A stretch of 64,000 bases of DNA from Siphonodentalium dalli (Eukaryota; Mollusca; Scaphopoda; Gadilida; Siphonodentaliidae), in the NCBI GenBank assembly GCA_032622095.1, contig CP136066.1, positions 102,571,319 to 102,635,318 on the forward strand, written 5' to 3'. Below the pieces are notes generated by a model, which was not told the origin of the DNA, searched no databases, and saw nothing but the letters and a program-made list of their open reading frames with translations. The position numbers and the translations under genes are program-made. Below are positions 22,779-35,344 of this stretch, piece after piece. Every line of letters starts with the position of its first letter. Position 1 is the first letter of the stretch.

Positions 22779-23540
22779 ATGGGAGGCCCTTTTCACATTT
22801 ATTATTTATTTATGCTTAAACGCAAACAACCTCTACGCTTGAGCGTTAATCATTTGCGCTTAAGCGCAAATAAAAATTAATATGCACTGATCCCCTCTGA
22901 ATTAATTTTAAATGGCACAGGCCTAAACAAATCACTCAAGTATGAGGGAAGCAATCCCCAGTAACCCCTAGATACCCTTTATGACCATGGAAATGGTATA
23001 GATCTGTGCAGGATGTGTCTCTTTTATCACAAATATACTAGATCTCTGGGATCACAAATTCTTGGGGACAGGGATGCTGATAATATGAAAATAGGTTTTT
23101 TCCTTCTATTTCAAGTCAATAAGTACACCATATGAGAAAAGCAAGCCTAGACACGCCCCCACCACCCCAGTAACCCTTAATTCCATTTCTATGGCCATGG
23201 AAATGGTATATACTATGAGATGGACTGCATCATTCACAATCAGAAGGAAGTAAGGTAGTATTATGTATTTTCACTTAAGCGCAAATGATTTACGCTCAAG
23301 CGCAAACAACCTCTATGCTTAAGCATAAATCATTTGCGCTTAAGTGAAAAATTAATATGCATTGATCCCCTCTGAATTAAATTTAAATGGCACAGGCCTA
23401 AACAAATCACTCAAGTCTGTGTAGGCCCACCATATGAGGGAAGCAATCCCCAGTAACCCCTAGATACCCTTTATGACCATGAAAATGGTATAGATCTGTG
23501 CAGGATGTGTCTCTTTTATCACAATATACCTCTTTAGCAA
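22779..23540. repeat. TATGGGAGGCCC element end and direct duplication
   Basis: It starts TATGGGAGGCCCTTTTCACA and then arrays of TTTGCGCTTAAGCGCAAAT. The following block (TGATCCCCTCTGAATTAA, GGCACAGGCCTAAACAAATC) occurs twice, at about 22890 and 23363, separated by a second palindromic array at about 23275-23345. It belongs to the family of 39326-40166. Confidence 0.6.
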
Positions 23541-23910
23541 GAATGTTGCCTAAATTGGCAAACATGGTTGCATTCAGGCTCTGTGCTCATGCCTAGGGGG
23601 CCCATGGTGTGTGATTTCATTGATATTTACCACACACGAAGGGTTAAGTTTGCAAATTACACTTTTTTCTGACAGAATTATGGCCTACAAAGGCACAATA
23701 AGATGCTTTCATTGCCATGAATCAGAGACATGAGGGCTCAGCAAGTGTCTTTTTAGCCATTTTCATCACATTTGATGAGTTCCAACATGAGATGTTCACC
23801 TCTTTAGCAAGAATGTTGCCTAAATTGGCAAACATGGTTGCATTTAGGCTCTGTGCTCATGCTTAGGGGACCCATGGTGTGTGATTTCATTGATTTTTAC
23901 CACACATGAA
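23528..23910. repeat. direct repeat of about 110 bp, 270 bp apart
   Basis: CCTCTTTAGCAAGAATGTTG and CTAAATTGGCAAACATGGTT, then CCCATGGTGTGTGATTTCAT, occur at about 23528-23640 and again at 23798-23905. No coding capacity. Confidence 0.75.
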
Positions 23911-25240
23911 GTGTTAAATATGCACATTACACTTTTTCTGACAAAAGTATTGCCGACAGTGCTACAGTGAGTTGCAATTGTTACCAGAAGTCACGAGGGC
24001 ACACGAATTGTGTTTTCAAGTCAACATCATATTTAATTCATCACATAATAGTCTATATGCAATACGATATGTATTTAAATGTATTAATGCCCCAAGCAAT
24101 AGCATACAAAAGACCACCCAATAAAAAATCTGGGGTCCACGGTTTGATGCGTAGTAAATATAATTCTGAATAAATCTACATTCTGTATCACCCGAATCTA
24201 GAATTCATGGTCAAACCATTGCTCATTGACCGCCATCCTTCGCGAGGGTTCTCAAATACAATATAATAATACGCTTCATCCGAGCCATTATCACAAAAGA
24301 CGATGGGGTGGCTTCATGGCGTATATGCATGATAGATTGTCATACATATAAGTATAATGTCGCAAAGATTATATGTAAACTAAACATAACGAAAACATGC
24401 CTACTTCACTTTTAATCAACACTGTGCAATAGCCAAGGCAATGACCTTTCAATTGATGTATGACATGCCCACAAAAGTTATGACATTGTCATGTTATCGC
24501 GCTTTGGAATAGCGCGCCGGCTTAGCAGGGAAGGAATTTCGCGCCAGACAAATTTTTCAATGAATCCTCCGCCTAACAGGCGGAATTAGCTGTCAATAGA
24601 TTTCCGTCTCGCCTGGTCTAGCTATAGGTTCAGCGGAGCAGATATTTCACGGCACGCGATTTCGCTCGAGATAATTTAATTGAAGCAATCTAGCCTAACA
24701 CGCCGAGCGCCACTCACGTATTTGTCCGCGGCAACGCAGTTGGCCCACTGCCAGGTAAATTAACTCAACATCGAAACGCGGGTGTTTTTTTGAAATGATT
24801 CGTCGATGCTGGTGGCAGCTGTCAAGTTAAATTTTATGTCGATCAAAACATGGGTCGCCTTGATAGCAGAAGCTGAAATTTGACATCAACCAAATTTGTT
24901 GTCAAGTTGATGTGGGAGTCTCATATGACCTTGACTTTGACACTAAAACGACCTTGACCTCCATTGAAAGACATCTCACTTAAAGGGCCATTCTGCTAGA
25001 TATGTGTTGCGATTGTACTCGCTTATGTCAATATTCAGAGGCCTTGTCCTTGATAGATATACCGGTACCGAGGCTCCTACATACTTGAGTCTGTATTTGA
25101 CGAACAGAAACATGGGACTACGATATCGATTTGAACTTGACTTACATAGAGAATCTAATATACATGTATATTTAGGGATTTCTGTCTGTTTGTCTGTTAA
25201 CTATGGCCGGGAAAGACGGATTTCGACGAAATTTGATACC
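23911..25240. other. no gene recognised
   Basis: A GC-richer island at about 24500-24760 has several CG-containing words but no open frame of note. Nothing else is supported. Confidence 0.4.
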
Positions 25241-25249
25241 TAAGGATAC

Positions 25250-27110
25250 TCTTGTCCGGAAAGTGTTTTGGACAGGTCAAATCGTGACCCCGACCTGACC
25301 TTGATTTTCAAAATGGTCAATGCAATTCAAGATCAAATCGGTTAAAACTGGCGGATTTAGACGAAATTTGATAGCTAGGGGTACTGTTTTGGACGGGTCA
25401 AATCGTAACCTCGACCTGACCTCGACCTTTTAAATGGTCAATTCAAGGTCAAATCTGGTCCAATTTCGCATGTGACCGTGTCCTTGCTCGTATACGCTCA
25501 CATAGAGTCATGTTTCGGGCAAAGAAATGCCTAAATGGGCCCGCCAGCTAGTAACATAGAAGACGGGTGAAATTGTGGGTAGAATCGCGATTTGGAGATG
25601 CGCATGTTAACGGGAGCTGTTTATTGAATAAAATGTGCTCTGCCTCGTATCACACAGACCCGACCCAGTGAACTATATAACGTACATAGTGCCTCCGGGA
25701 CCTACCATATTCCACATATACAAGCAACTTGCACCATGTCCGTTCTAACTGAGATGATGCTTAATTTGGCATCGAGAATATTCCGAGTGAATCACCTCCA
25801 AAACAAAGTAACTAGATCCGACAAAGCATCGCGTGTGGTAGCCCCGTTACGTGTCACATATGGTCATATTATAGCCTATCGGCCTTTGATAATAAAAGCC
25901 TCTATATTATAATGTAAACAGTCAATGCTATAGACTACAATGTATGTCGCTGCGATTAAGTGAAGACGACACAATGCGTCCAGTCACGTCTGGATTCTGC
26001 CCCGCAGGGACAAATGACGTTTCGACGTCACGACACCATAACTACCTTCAATTGGCTAACAGACGAAACTGAACTAATATTAACATTTGCAGGATATATT
26101 CATAAAACTTACTGTTTATAAATAAATAAATACTTCAGTTGTCCATTGCCACATATCGGAAGTTGTGAAGTATTAAATTCGTTTAATTGCTGATTCCGCG
26201 ATTTTGTAAAACCACTGCCGGAAGTCACGTGATTTTTCCACAAAAATGTTGTGTGAAAAAAAAAATCTACTTTACGGTATACTGCAATTTATGTGTGACG
26301 TCACAAGTACGCGCGCCCACCTGTTACCTATACACGACCGAGCACTGGCGCGCAAGCACGCCGAGCGGGGTCGTTATTACTAACAGGTGGACCCGACTTC
26401 GTCCGGGCTGTTTCCCCTCTGCTTTCCGGCGAATTCTCGATTTGACCTTGAATTGTCCATTTTGAAGGTCAAGGTCAGGTGGGGTAACGATTTGACCCGT
26501 CCAAAACACTGCCCGGACAAAAGTACCCGTCGAAATCCATCCGGTTTTACCCTATTTGACCTTGAATTGATCATTTTGAAGGTCAAGGTCAGGTCGGGGT
26601 CACGATATGACCCGTCCAAAACACTCAGTGGAGAAAAGTAACCCTATGTATCAAATTTCGTGGAAATCCCATCAAAATTCGCGATTTGACCTTGAATTGA
26701 CACGATTTCAAGGTCAAGGTCACGTCGCGCGGGCAAATGAAAAGGCTTATGAGACTCCCCATACGAAAGTATCCCTAGACACTAATTTTCATCGAAATCC
26801 CGTGATATTCGGGCGTTTGACCTTGAAATTACCCGATTTCAAGGTCAATGTCACGTCGCACGGGCAAATTAATATGCCTATGCCACTCCCCGGTCGAAAG
26901 TACCCCCACATACCAAGTTTCATCGAAATCCCGTGATATTCGGGCGTTTGACCTTGAAATGACCCGATGTCAAGGTCACTTCGCACGGGCAGATTAATAG
27001 GCCTATGCCACTCCCCGGCCGAAAGTACCCCACATACCAAGTTTCATCGAAATCGGCTCGGCCGTTCTCGAGTCCATCGCGAACACACACACACACAGAT
27101 TTCCCAAAAT
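25250..27110. repeat. about 120-bp repeat array rich in TCAAGGTCA
   Basis: Five units at about 26435-27060 each hold TTTGACCTTGAA, then 10-20 bp later its complement (TCAAGGTCAAGGTCA or similar), then a segment like CCAAGTTTCATCGAAATC. Diverged units lie at 25250-25480. The right side ends in an (AC)n run at 27082-27097. The inverted repeat arm 26138-26378 is embedded in the region. Confidence 0.75.
26138..26378. repeat. right arm of the 240-bp inverted repeat pair
   Basis: Inverted match to 20570-20808, ending CGAGCGGGGTCGTTATT. The flanks just outside the two arms do not show an obvious target duplication. No transposase frame was recognised between the arms. Confidence 0.75.
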
Positions 27111-27436
27111 ATATAATAGATTTTAAGTGATGAATTGTTGTAATCTAGTGTCCTATTTTGTGTTTGTATGGACCAGTTGCCTTAGTCTGTTGTATTCCGG
27201 GCTTGTACCGCAGTCTCAACGCTATAGGATGATGGTGCAATGCCAGCCAGTTTACTTAGTAAAGACTCAATGACTGTTATGAACACGGAAATAAGTTCCG
27301 GTAGGTTATATGCATGATACGGGGACGGGTTGGCCTCGTTTCATTCACATTAAAAGTACGAACCAACAGGCAGACATGGTTATATCATTTCTGAAATATT
27401 AATTCTCGCATCGATCGTCATCGAGAAGGCGTTCTG

Positions 27437-28035
27437 TATGGGCGGCCATTCGGTCGGAAATTACATGAAATAAAAATTAATGGTGGTTTGTGAAAACAAT
27501 AGTCTCTATTTTCAAACCAATAATCTCTATTTTCAAACCAATAATCGTTCTTGTGTTCAATAAGAGACAGTTCCGTTTTAATAGATATAGATTCGTAATC
27601 AATGTTGACCGATGCAAAATTAATGTTCTATTTTAACTTAATAGTATTCATTGTTCAACTAATATCTAATAACACACAATTAGTAAGATTCGCGCATATT
27701 CAATAAACGTACATTCCGTTTCAATAGCCATATTTTCTTAATCAATAAAGATATTTCAAACCAATAGACGATTTCCCACGATCAATGATTATCGTTATAA
27801 AACTAATAGACCTTATTGTCAATCTTATATTTAATAGATATAAATTATCACCAATGCACAATTAACGTTCGTGTTCGAATCAATATCTAATAGCGGAATC
27901 AACTAGTTCCGGTGAAACCAATGAATAAAAATGCAGAATTAATGGACGAGTCCACAGAATTAATAGATTCCGTTTTCAAACCAATGAACAATTCTTGAAT
28001 TACTAGTTAATTTTCTAATTAATGCTAGGGGCGCT
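27437..28035. repeat. left TIR, periodic AAT(A/G) array
   Basis: After the terminal TATGGGCGGCCATTCGGTCG the TIR is a run of degenerate units with CAATAG, AATAAT or AATG cores spaced about 19-21 bp apart, such as TTCAAACCAATAGACG and CCGTTTCAATAGCC. The pattern continues for about 500 bp. Confidence 0.75.
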
Positions 28036-29069
28036 GGTCACCAATCTTGCTGGAGTCACCTAATCGCAAAATCCGTGACGTCACATGGGATATCCCCGCG
28101 AGAAAACAAAATGCATGTTCTCGAACATTTTCGCGTCAGAAAGTGACCCTGAACATGAAAACTGCGATGATATACGGACTGTGGACTATATCCTGTACAT
28201 GTAGTAGATACCGAAGATGTATTTGAGAGCTTGTTTGTAAATATTGGCCCAAAATGCCGACGAAGATCTGAAGAAGATAGTCGCGAGGCCAGCGAGACAG
28301 AAATTCAGTGCCAGCAATCATTGAATCGATCAAATTATACAACCAGACAACTATCGATTTATCAATGTCATTCATTGTTGACGACGATTGTCATAATTAC
28401 TGATTGTTATTCAACTTATTCTACAAATGAAGAATCTATATATAATTCTAAAAAAAAAAACATTCTAAGGAAAATTAAGCAACCGAATTTGAGGACTGTA
28501 TGATGTTGATGTATCACTGTCAGTATCTATAACTCATTCACTGTCAGTATTACTGTGATTGTCACTGTTCTCAGTGTTGCAGGGATTGTCTGTCAAAGTC
28601 CGGTGGAGAACTTAGGATGTGTGTGACAAGTACTAACAACAGCAGTATAAATATGATTATGTCAACAACAACATCTCTAACACCGTAAGATAATCGTTCG
28701 ATCTACTGCGTACTAGCACTGTACATTGCGACGACTTCTTCTTAAAAACAACCATTGAGTGGAACCGCTTCGAACAGTCAGATGTTGATTCAGGCGATCG
28801 GTAATACTGAATGTCTGAAAGATTTATTAAATATGGATTCTATTTTCTAGACGTTTCATACGAGTGTCGTGGGATAGGATTCTGAACATTGCTGGAGTAT
28901 TGATCAAGTAAACATGACAGTGCGAAGAGCACTTCAGAACTCAATCATAAGCCAACTAGAACAGAGGTCATGTCAACTTACAGGTTGCATTATACATGCA
29001 TATATTGTGACCACATAAATGATATATACAACTGCAGTGACTTTTTCATTATTTCAGTATTCGATACCA

Positions 29070-29320
29070 TAACCATGGTCGTTCCATACCATAATTTTTG
29101 GTTTTACATACCGGTACCGGATTGTTTGGTTACTTTTTTTTATTTCGTACTTTGTAGAAAATCATTTATTTGTTTCCATATGGTGTGACATACATGTGGT
29201 AACATGATACGAAATGACCAATTGATTTCCTACAGGTACGAAACGACCAAACAATAAGGTACGAAATTACCAAAAATATGGTACGAAACTACCAAAAATG
29301 TGGTACGAAATGTCTTAAGA
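29070..29320. repeat. cluster of GGTACGAAATGACCAAA-like words
   Basis: At least five words of the form (G/A)(G/T)TACGAAA(C/T)(G/T)ACCAA lie in tandem at 29195-29310, and opposed versions at about 29078-29125. Related words recur at about 30060-30145 and 30805-30860, and in the right copy at 60090-60160 and 60905-61160. Their spacing (about 25 bp in the core) is regular. Confidence 0.6.
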
Positions 29321-30172
29321 CGATACAAAACGTCCTGTACCCATTTATATCTACTCGGCAAGGGGAACATCCAGACAGTGACCCTGCAGACTAGCAGCGC
29401 CAACATCGTTGGTTTGATCTTAAGCCCTATATCACCCTGAGGTAACCTCATATCACAATCAGCCTGACGTCGAAGGCTGATATGAGGCTACTGAGGGCTG
29501 AAATCAGGCCTATAATACCAAACCAACCAAGTAATACCCTATCTATTAATTACGGTAGTTCGCCTCTTAGTAACAGACTAACAGTGTAATATTGACAACT
29601 CTTTCAAATGAGTGACATCACAAAAAATGGTATCTATGCCTTATCTAACAGTGAAATAGAATTACACCATGTCATAAAGCCATACCGTGTATTACTCAGA
29701 TCGTGATGTCATAATATCATACATGAATTACTCTTAATTAGTGATGTCGTAAAATGATATTACTCGATTTAGGGCAAATTGAAGTGATATTCACCTAAGT
29801 ACAAATGGAGTTTGATAACAAGCCATACCGTACAAAAATGTCATATCTAATTAATAATTTCGAACAAATTTTGGACCGATATACATGTACCCTGTAGCCA
29901 TCTGTAGGAAACTTCCTTCCAAGGGGGTGCCGTCGGAACATACATGTATCAAGGTGGACCCCTCCCCAATGGGAGACTCGTATCCATGCCCATTGGAAAT
30001 AAATTATAATGTGCAATGGATGAATAGCCAATAGGTTGCTGGCATTTCATACCATGGAAGTTTGACATAGATATGTTTCGCACCAGGGTTCTGGACATTT
30101 CATACCAGTTCCTGTATTATTTCGACAATTCGTACCTTTGAGTATACCGGTATTATTTTTTTTTAAATGACA

Positions 30173-30601
30173 TTAAAGGTACTCAGTCCGATTCGATGGT
30201 TCCCATATCATCATATTTTTGAAATGCCACTTCGTTTACCAGAGTCTATTAATGCCCCAAAAATAATGCTAACCAGTCAAATATAGTATACAATTGCCCA
30301 AAACCTGTTATTTATCAACATTTTGTTCAATGAAATTTTGCGGGTTTGTCAAATATCTGACACAAAAAACCCACTTGCTTTTAGAGTTATCCATCTTCAT
30401 CCGTCCTCTTTCGACTTTTTATTGGGCCACTGAAACATTATCGATGGTGAAATATAATAGATTTCAAAAATCGATATCTGATCACTCTCAGCTTTGATGT
30501 GTGGGTTCCTCAACTCAAATCAAATATGTTTTTACCCCGAAGCCAAGGAAATAGTAATATTCAAGCGTTAATTAGGATTATGCATCTTTAACTTTGTCGC
30601 G
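30173..30601. mobile_element. TTAA/AGGTACTC foldback MITE
   Basis: TTAA at 30173-30176 and 30598-30601; the left end reads AGGTACTCAGTCCGATT. The right end is diverged (GGATTATGCATCTTTAA). The interior holds ATAGATTTCAAAAATCGATA and GAAGCCAAGGAAATAGTAAT, shared with the copies at 34916, 42126 and 52209. The orthologous copy in the right arm is 59625-60066. Confidence 0.55.
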
Positions 30602-31140
30602 ACAATTTCAATTTGTTCATTTTGTTTCGCAAAAAAAAGAACGAAATATGTTAACATGTAAATGTCGGGTTGTCATCACCACGAACGTTAAATCATGAAC
30701 ATGTTCGCTTTCATTAAGTTAACACGATTAAAATAATTTTTCACATACGAATGACCAATCACCATTTTTGGGAATCAATGAAACATACCGGTACCAATAT
30801 ATGGTGTGAAATGACCAAAAACAGGGTACGAAACAATTAAATGTGTCATTCAAATCAAGGGTACAAACTGGCCATAATAGGAAAAGTCGTTTGAGCCATC
30901 CAACAGAACTGGGTGAATCGCCGGGCGATCGGTCTTCCACAGTAAGGATGCATCTGGGAAGAGGGGAGTCAATCTAATTAACTGTTATCTATAACCAATA
31001 CTTAAAAAACAAAAAAATTCATTCTGATTTCTTTTGAAACACACAGAATAATTATTTACTGAGAATATTCAATATAAACATGTACAAATTCTCAAACAAA
31101 GGGAATTTCAATTTTCAAGAAATTTTGAGTCCCCTCTTAC

Positions 31141-32357
31141 TATGGGAGGCCCTTTTCACATTTATTATTTATTTGCGCTCAAGCATAAATCATTTGGGCT
31201 TAAGCGAATGTCATTTGCGCTTAAGCACAAATATGTGTCTATCAATTTGTTTGCGCTCAAGCGAAAATCATTTGTGCTTAAATGTAAATTATTTGCGCTT
31301 AAGCGCAAATACCTAACACTCCTTTACTTCCCTCTGATTGTGAATGATGGAGTCCATCTCATAGTATATTATTATGGGCCCATAGTAGTAGCCCATACAG
31401 ACTCGAAAGTTGAAAAGTCAAAAGCATCTCTGTCTCTGGTGTCCCAAAAATTGGTGCCTCACTCCCAGAGCTCTAGTATATTTTATTAAAGGGACATCTC
31501 CTGCACAAATATATACCATTTCATGGTCATAGAAGGGGAATTGGGGGTTACTGGGGGCTTGCTTCCCTCGTGGTGTACTTATTGAATAGAAATAGGGGGA
31601 AAACATATTTTCATATTATCAGCATCCCTGTCCCTAAGAATTTGTGTCTCCATCCCAGAGATCTAGTACATTTTACAAAAGAGACATATCCTGTACAGAT
31701 CTATACCATTGCCATGGTCATAAAAGGTATCTAGGGATCACTGGGGATTGCTTCCCTCATATGATGGGCCTATATAGACTTGAATGCAAGCCTGCAAATA
31801 GCGTGTCTGTCATTTGCAGAATGAGGTCCCCAGAGGGTGAATTTAGTGACGCTACACCGCATAGTGGGCTAGCATCACTAAAATTACCCTCTAGGGACCT
31901 CATTCTGCGTAGGCCCTCAACCGCTATGGCAGTCCTAGGATCAGATTGAAGTTCCCCAGTTGAAATTGGTGATGTTCACCCATTTGGAGCCTCGATTATG
32001 GATTTTATCTTCTGCAAATTAGGGGATATAGAAACTTCCCAGATGGGAAAACGTAACTAAAAACAATGTTAATTTGATACCATAGTTACTTCCCAGAAGA
32101 TGAGGCCTAAGCAGAATGAGGTCCACAGAGGGTGATTTAGTTATGCTAGCCCGCTATGCGGGGTAGCATCACTAAATTCACCCTCTGGGGACCTCATTCT
32201 GCAAATGACAGACACGCTATTTGCAGGCTTGCTTGAGTGATGTGTTAGGCCTATGCCATTTAAAATTAATTCAGGGAGATCAATGCATTAATTTCTATTT
32301 GCACTTAAGCGCAAATGATTTGTGATTAAACGTAAATTATTTGCACTTAAGCGCAAA
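31141..32357. mobile_element. TATGGGAGGCCC element with palindromic end arrays (left arm)
   Basis: The left end is TATGGGAGGCCCTTTTCACA followed by a GCGCTTAAGCGCAAAT array (about 31172-31310). A second array near 32298-32357 marks the other end. Inside are two palindromes built on AGAATGAGGTCCCCAGAGGG (about 31818-31915 and 32110-32210). The right-arm counterpart is 57815-59073. A small open frame inside is shared by both copies but resembles no known protein. Confidence 0.6.
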
Positions 32358-33036
32358 AATTCATAAGTAATTGTATGTCATAATTTGCAAAGTTCTGTCA
32401 AATTCTTGTTAAAATATGACTAGATTCATAACGGTGATATTTGGTTAAATTTCATACCGAGTTATGTATAATCGAATTATTAAGGGAACGGGAGGGACTT
32501 GGATCATGCGAATGACATATATTCATTGCTCCAATTATCTCTTAACATGAGCAATACAAAATGAAGTCACATTTCCGAACCAGTTCCATACAGCAGAACC
32601 TGATCTAGAAGATATTAGCGAAAAAACGTCAAATTCCCTCTTTAAGCTCTCATTTTGACGACCATCTTGGGCGGGGACTGAGTTTCAATTTTACCCTAAA
32701 AATGTGGCATTATATCTCTCAGAGTCATACGTACTGAATATGCCTAATTTTAAATCGTATATTTCATGGTAAGATTACTTGCGAGATTTAGTAAATTATA
32801 TAACCACGAAACACTCTTTAAATTTGGAAAACTCCTTAAAAGAGTGGTTAAAATGAAATTCCAGCGTGGCTCCATATCTAATACCAATACGAATGTAAAG
32901 ATGTACATATGTGCAAAGTTTCATGCTTTAGTCAGACAATTTTAATAATTGTCTTGAATTTTTTATTTAATCTACTCCACTGTGTAAAAGTGGACCATTG
33001 TGAATATTTATCGTCGTTTGATTTGCACCGAGTGAA

Positions 33037-33852
33037 GAGAGTGGCTAAAATGCAAGCTTGGCGCCAAGCTTGGCAGTTTTTAAGGCAGGTGACTAAAAGA
33101 CAAGCTTGGCGTTTTCAAATTTTTAAAAAGCCTTTTAAACGCTGTTTTTACTAGTTTTTACATGAAAACTAGCTGGAACGTGTTTTAGAAATGAGAAATC
33201 AGCCGAAATTCAGCTTTATATTTTGATTTAAAATTCGAGCTTGGCGGTTCGGTGGTCGGTCATCAAAATGTCAAAAATTCTTTGTATATAATGTTCAAAA
33301 CCGCCAAGCCCGATTATATTTGTGAAGAATGATAATCATTTTACACGTTTTTACATAAAAACTAGCTGAAACGTGTTTTAGAAACGAGAAATCGGCGAAA
33401 ATTCAGCTTAATATTTTGATTTTTTAGTCGAGCTTGGCGGTTCGGTGGTCGGTCATCTAAAAGTCAAAATTCTTCGCATATAATGTTCAAAACCGCCAAG
33501 CTCGACTATGAGAGTGATAAATGATAACCATTCAACGTGTTTCGAATAAAAAACTTAGTCCAACTGATGTTTAAAAAGAGAAATCGACCAAAAACCGACA
33601 AGAAATCTGCGTAAAAAGACGATGTTTTGATTTTGTGACCACGCCCCCTATTAACCAACCAATCGGGGACATTACTGCCACTATTGTCGATTAATTTACG
33701 AAATTGGGCCATATAAGTAATTAACTGGTGCTATTCCCGCATAATTCACCCGAAAACAGCGTTTAAAAGGCTTTTTAAAAATTTGAAAACGCCAAGCTTG
33801 TCTTTTAGTCACCTGCCTTAAAAACTGCCAAGCCTGCATTTTAGCCACTCTC
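33037..33852. mobile_element. 816-bp MULE-like element with 9-bp TSD
   Basis: The ends GAGAGTGGCTAAAATGCA and their complement are flanked by CCGAGTGAA at 33028-33036 and 33853-33861. TIRs extend about 110 bp (GACAAGCTTGGCGTTTTC and others are mirrored). The interior has a direct duplication (about 33160-33325 and 33340-33510, sharing GAGCTTGGCGGTTCGGTGGT). The right arm at about 54940 shows the uninserted site with a single CCGAGTGAA (as its complement). A 9-bp duplication with long TIRs starting GAGA fits Mutator-like elements. No transposase is present. Confidence 0.75.
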
Positions 33853-33964
33853 CCGAGTGAACCACTGCATATCGTCACACCGACATGACATTGGGAATTC
33901 CCATGTTTATTTATATATTTCGGACGTCACATGAATAAATTTTCTTCAAACATCGCCATCAGAG

Positions 33965-34582
33965 ACCCCTAGCGTTATTTCACGTTTTAATCATTGATTT
34001 CGAATTCCTAATCATTGGTTTGACCGGAAATAGTAGATTGCGCAATTAGATATTGAATTGAAAGAACGTCATTAATTTTGCATTGGTGATAATTTATATC
34101 TTTTAAATATAAGAATGACAATAAGGTATATTAGTTTTATAACGATAATCATTGCTTGTGAGAAATCGTCTATTGGTTTGAAATATCTTTATTGATTAAG
34201 AAAATATGGCTATTGAAACGGAGTGTACGTTTATTGAATATGCGCGAATCTTACTAATTGTGTGTTATTATATATTAGTTGAACAGTGAATACTATTAAA
34301 TTAAAATAGAACATTAATTTTGCATCGGTCAACATTGATTACGAATCTATATCTATTAAAACGGAACTGTCTCTTATTGAATTCAAGAACTATTATTGGT
34401 TTGGAAATGGAGTCTATTCGTTTGAAATAGATGGCCATTGATTAAGAAAATATGGCTATTGAAACGGAACTGTCTCTTATTGAATCCAAGAACGACTTTT
34501 TGTTTGAAAATAGAGACTATTGTTTTCACAAACCACCATTAACTTTTATTTCATGTAATTTCCGACCGAATGGCCGCCCATA
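33965..34582. repeat. right TIR of the 7.1-kb element
   Basis: Complement of 27437-28035, with the same AAT(A/G) periodicity and the end CCGAATGGCCGCCCATA. It is more similar to the right copy's TIR (54086-54840) in places, for example TCTTGGATTCAATAAGAGAC. Confidence 0.75.
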
Positions 34583-34915
34583 GATACCTATGTTTACACA
34601 GATTTATACAATATAGACTTAAGGAACAACACTTTGAATATGTGCAATCTCTTCCACACATCTCTTACCCGACATCACTTCCCGACGCACTTCCAACAAC
34701 AATAACATTTATATTTATATTTCAAGGCACGCTTCAACTTATTATCACGATCGAACACACAAGGGAAACAAATGGTGTTGCACATATTTCACTTAAAGAT
34801 GCATAATCCGAATCAACGCTCCCAAATTAATATTTCTTTGGCTTCGCGGGGGGGGGGGGGGGGGGTAAAAACTATTTGATTCGAAGCCAAATTCATTTTT
34901 AATAATTATTTGCGC

Positions 34916-35335
34916 TTAAAGGTACTCAATCGATCAGACCCTCATAAATTTATATTTCTTTGGCTTCGGGGGTAAAAAATATTTGATTCGAGTCGAGGAA
35001 CCTACCCATCATCAACGCTCAGGGTGATCAGATATCAATTTTTGAAGTTATGTTATTTCTATTGTTTGTGGCCCAGAAACACGCCGTCAAAAAGATGGTC
35101 TCGGTCAAAATTGCGTTATTATTACCACTTGATTTTAGAGTTATCCATCTTCGTCAGTTTGAATAAGTGTTTCTGTGACAATTATCAGTACACATCTCGA
35201 GAAATAACAAACTTCAAAAATCAATATTTGATCACTCTGAGCTTTGATGGGTGGGTTCCTCTACTCGAATCAAATATGTTTTACCCCTGAAGCAAAAGAA
35301 ATAGTAATTTAGTGGTGCTTAATCGGATTGAGCTA
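34916..35335. mobile_element. TTAA/AGGTACTC foldback MITE, right end eroded
   Basis: TTAA at 34916-34919, then AGGTACTCAATCGATCAGAC. The right end has TTAATCGGATTGAG without the final ACCTTTAA. Mirrored interior words include GAAGCCAAAGAAATAGTAAT-like segments and ATTCGAGTCGAGGAACC. A 20-base poly-G tract lies just to the left at about 34848-34865. Confidence 0.55.
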
Positions 35336-35344
35336 AATTATTAT

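Larger units (their letters stand above)
27437..34582. mobile_element. 7.1-kb long-TIR element, left copy
   Basis: Both ends read TATGGGCGGCCATTCGGTCG inward and carry inverted repeats of about 600 bp (27437-28035 and 33965-34582). A second, truncated copy lies in opposite orientation at 54086-62081. The interior has no recognisable transposase, only short open frames and nested repeats (30173-30601, 31141-32357, 33037-33852). No target duplication could be seen. The built-up, repetitive TIRs are like those of foldback-type elements, but the superfamily is not assigned. Confidence 0.7.

Noticed and set aside
31644-31949. 101-codon open frame, also found at 58229-58534 (- strand)
   Set aside because: It is shared only because the two element copies are duplicates; it spans MITE palindromes and has no domain.
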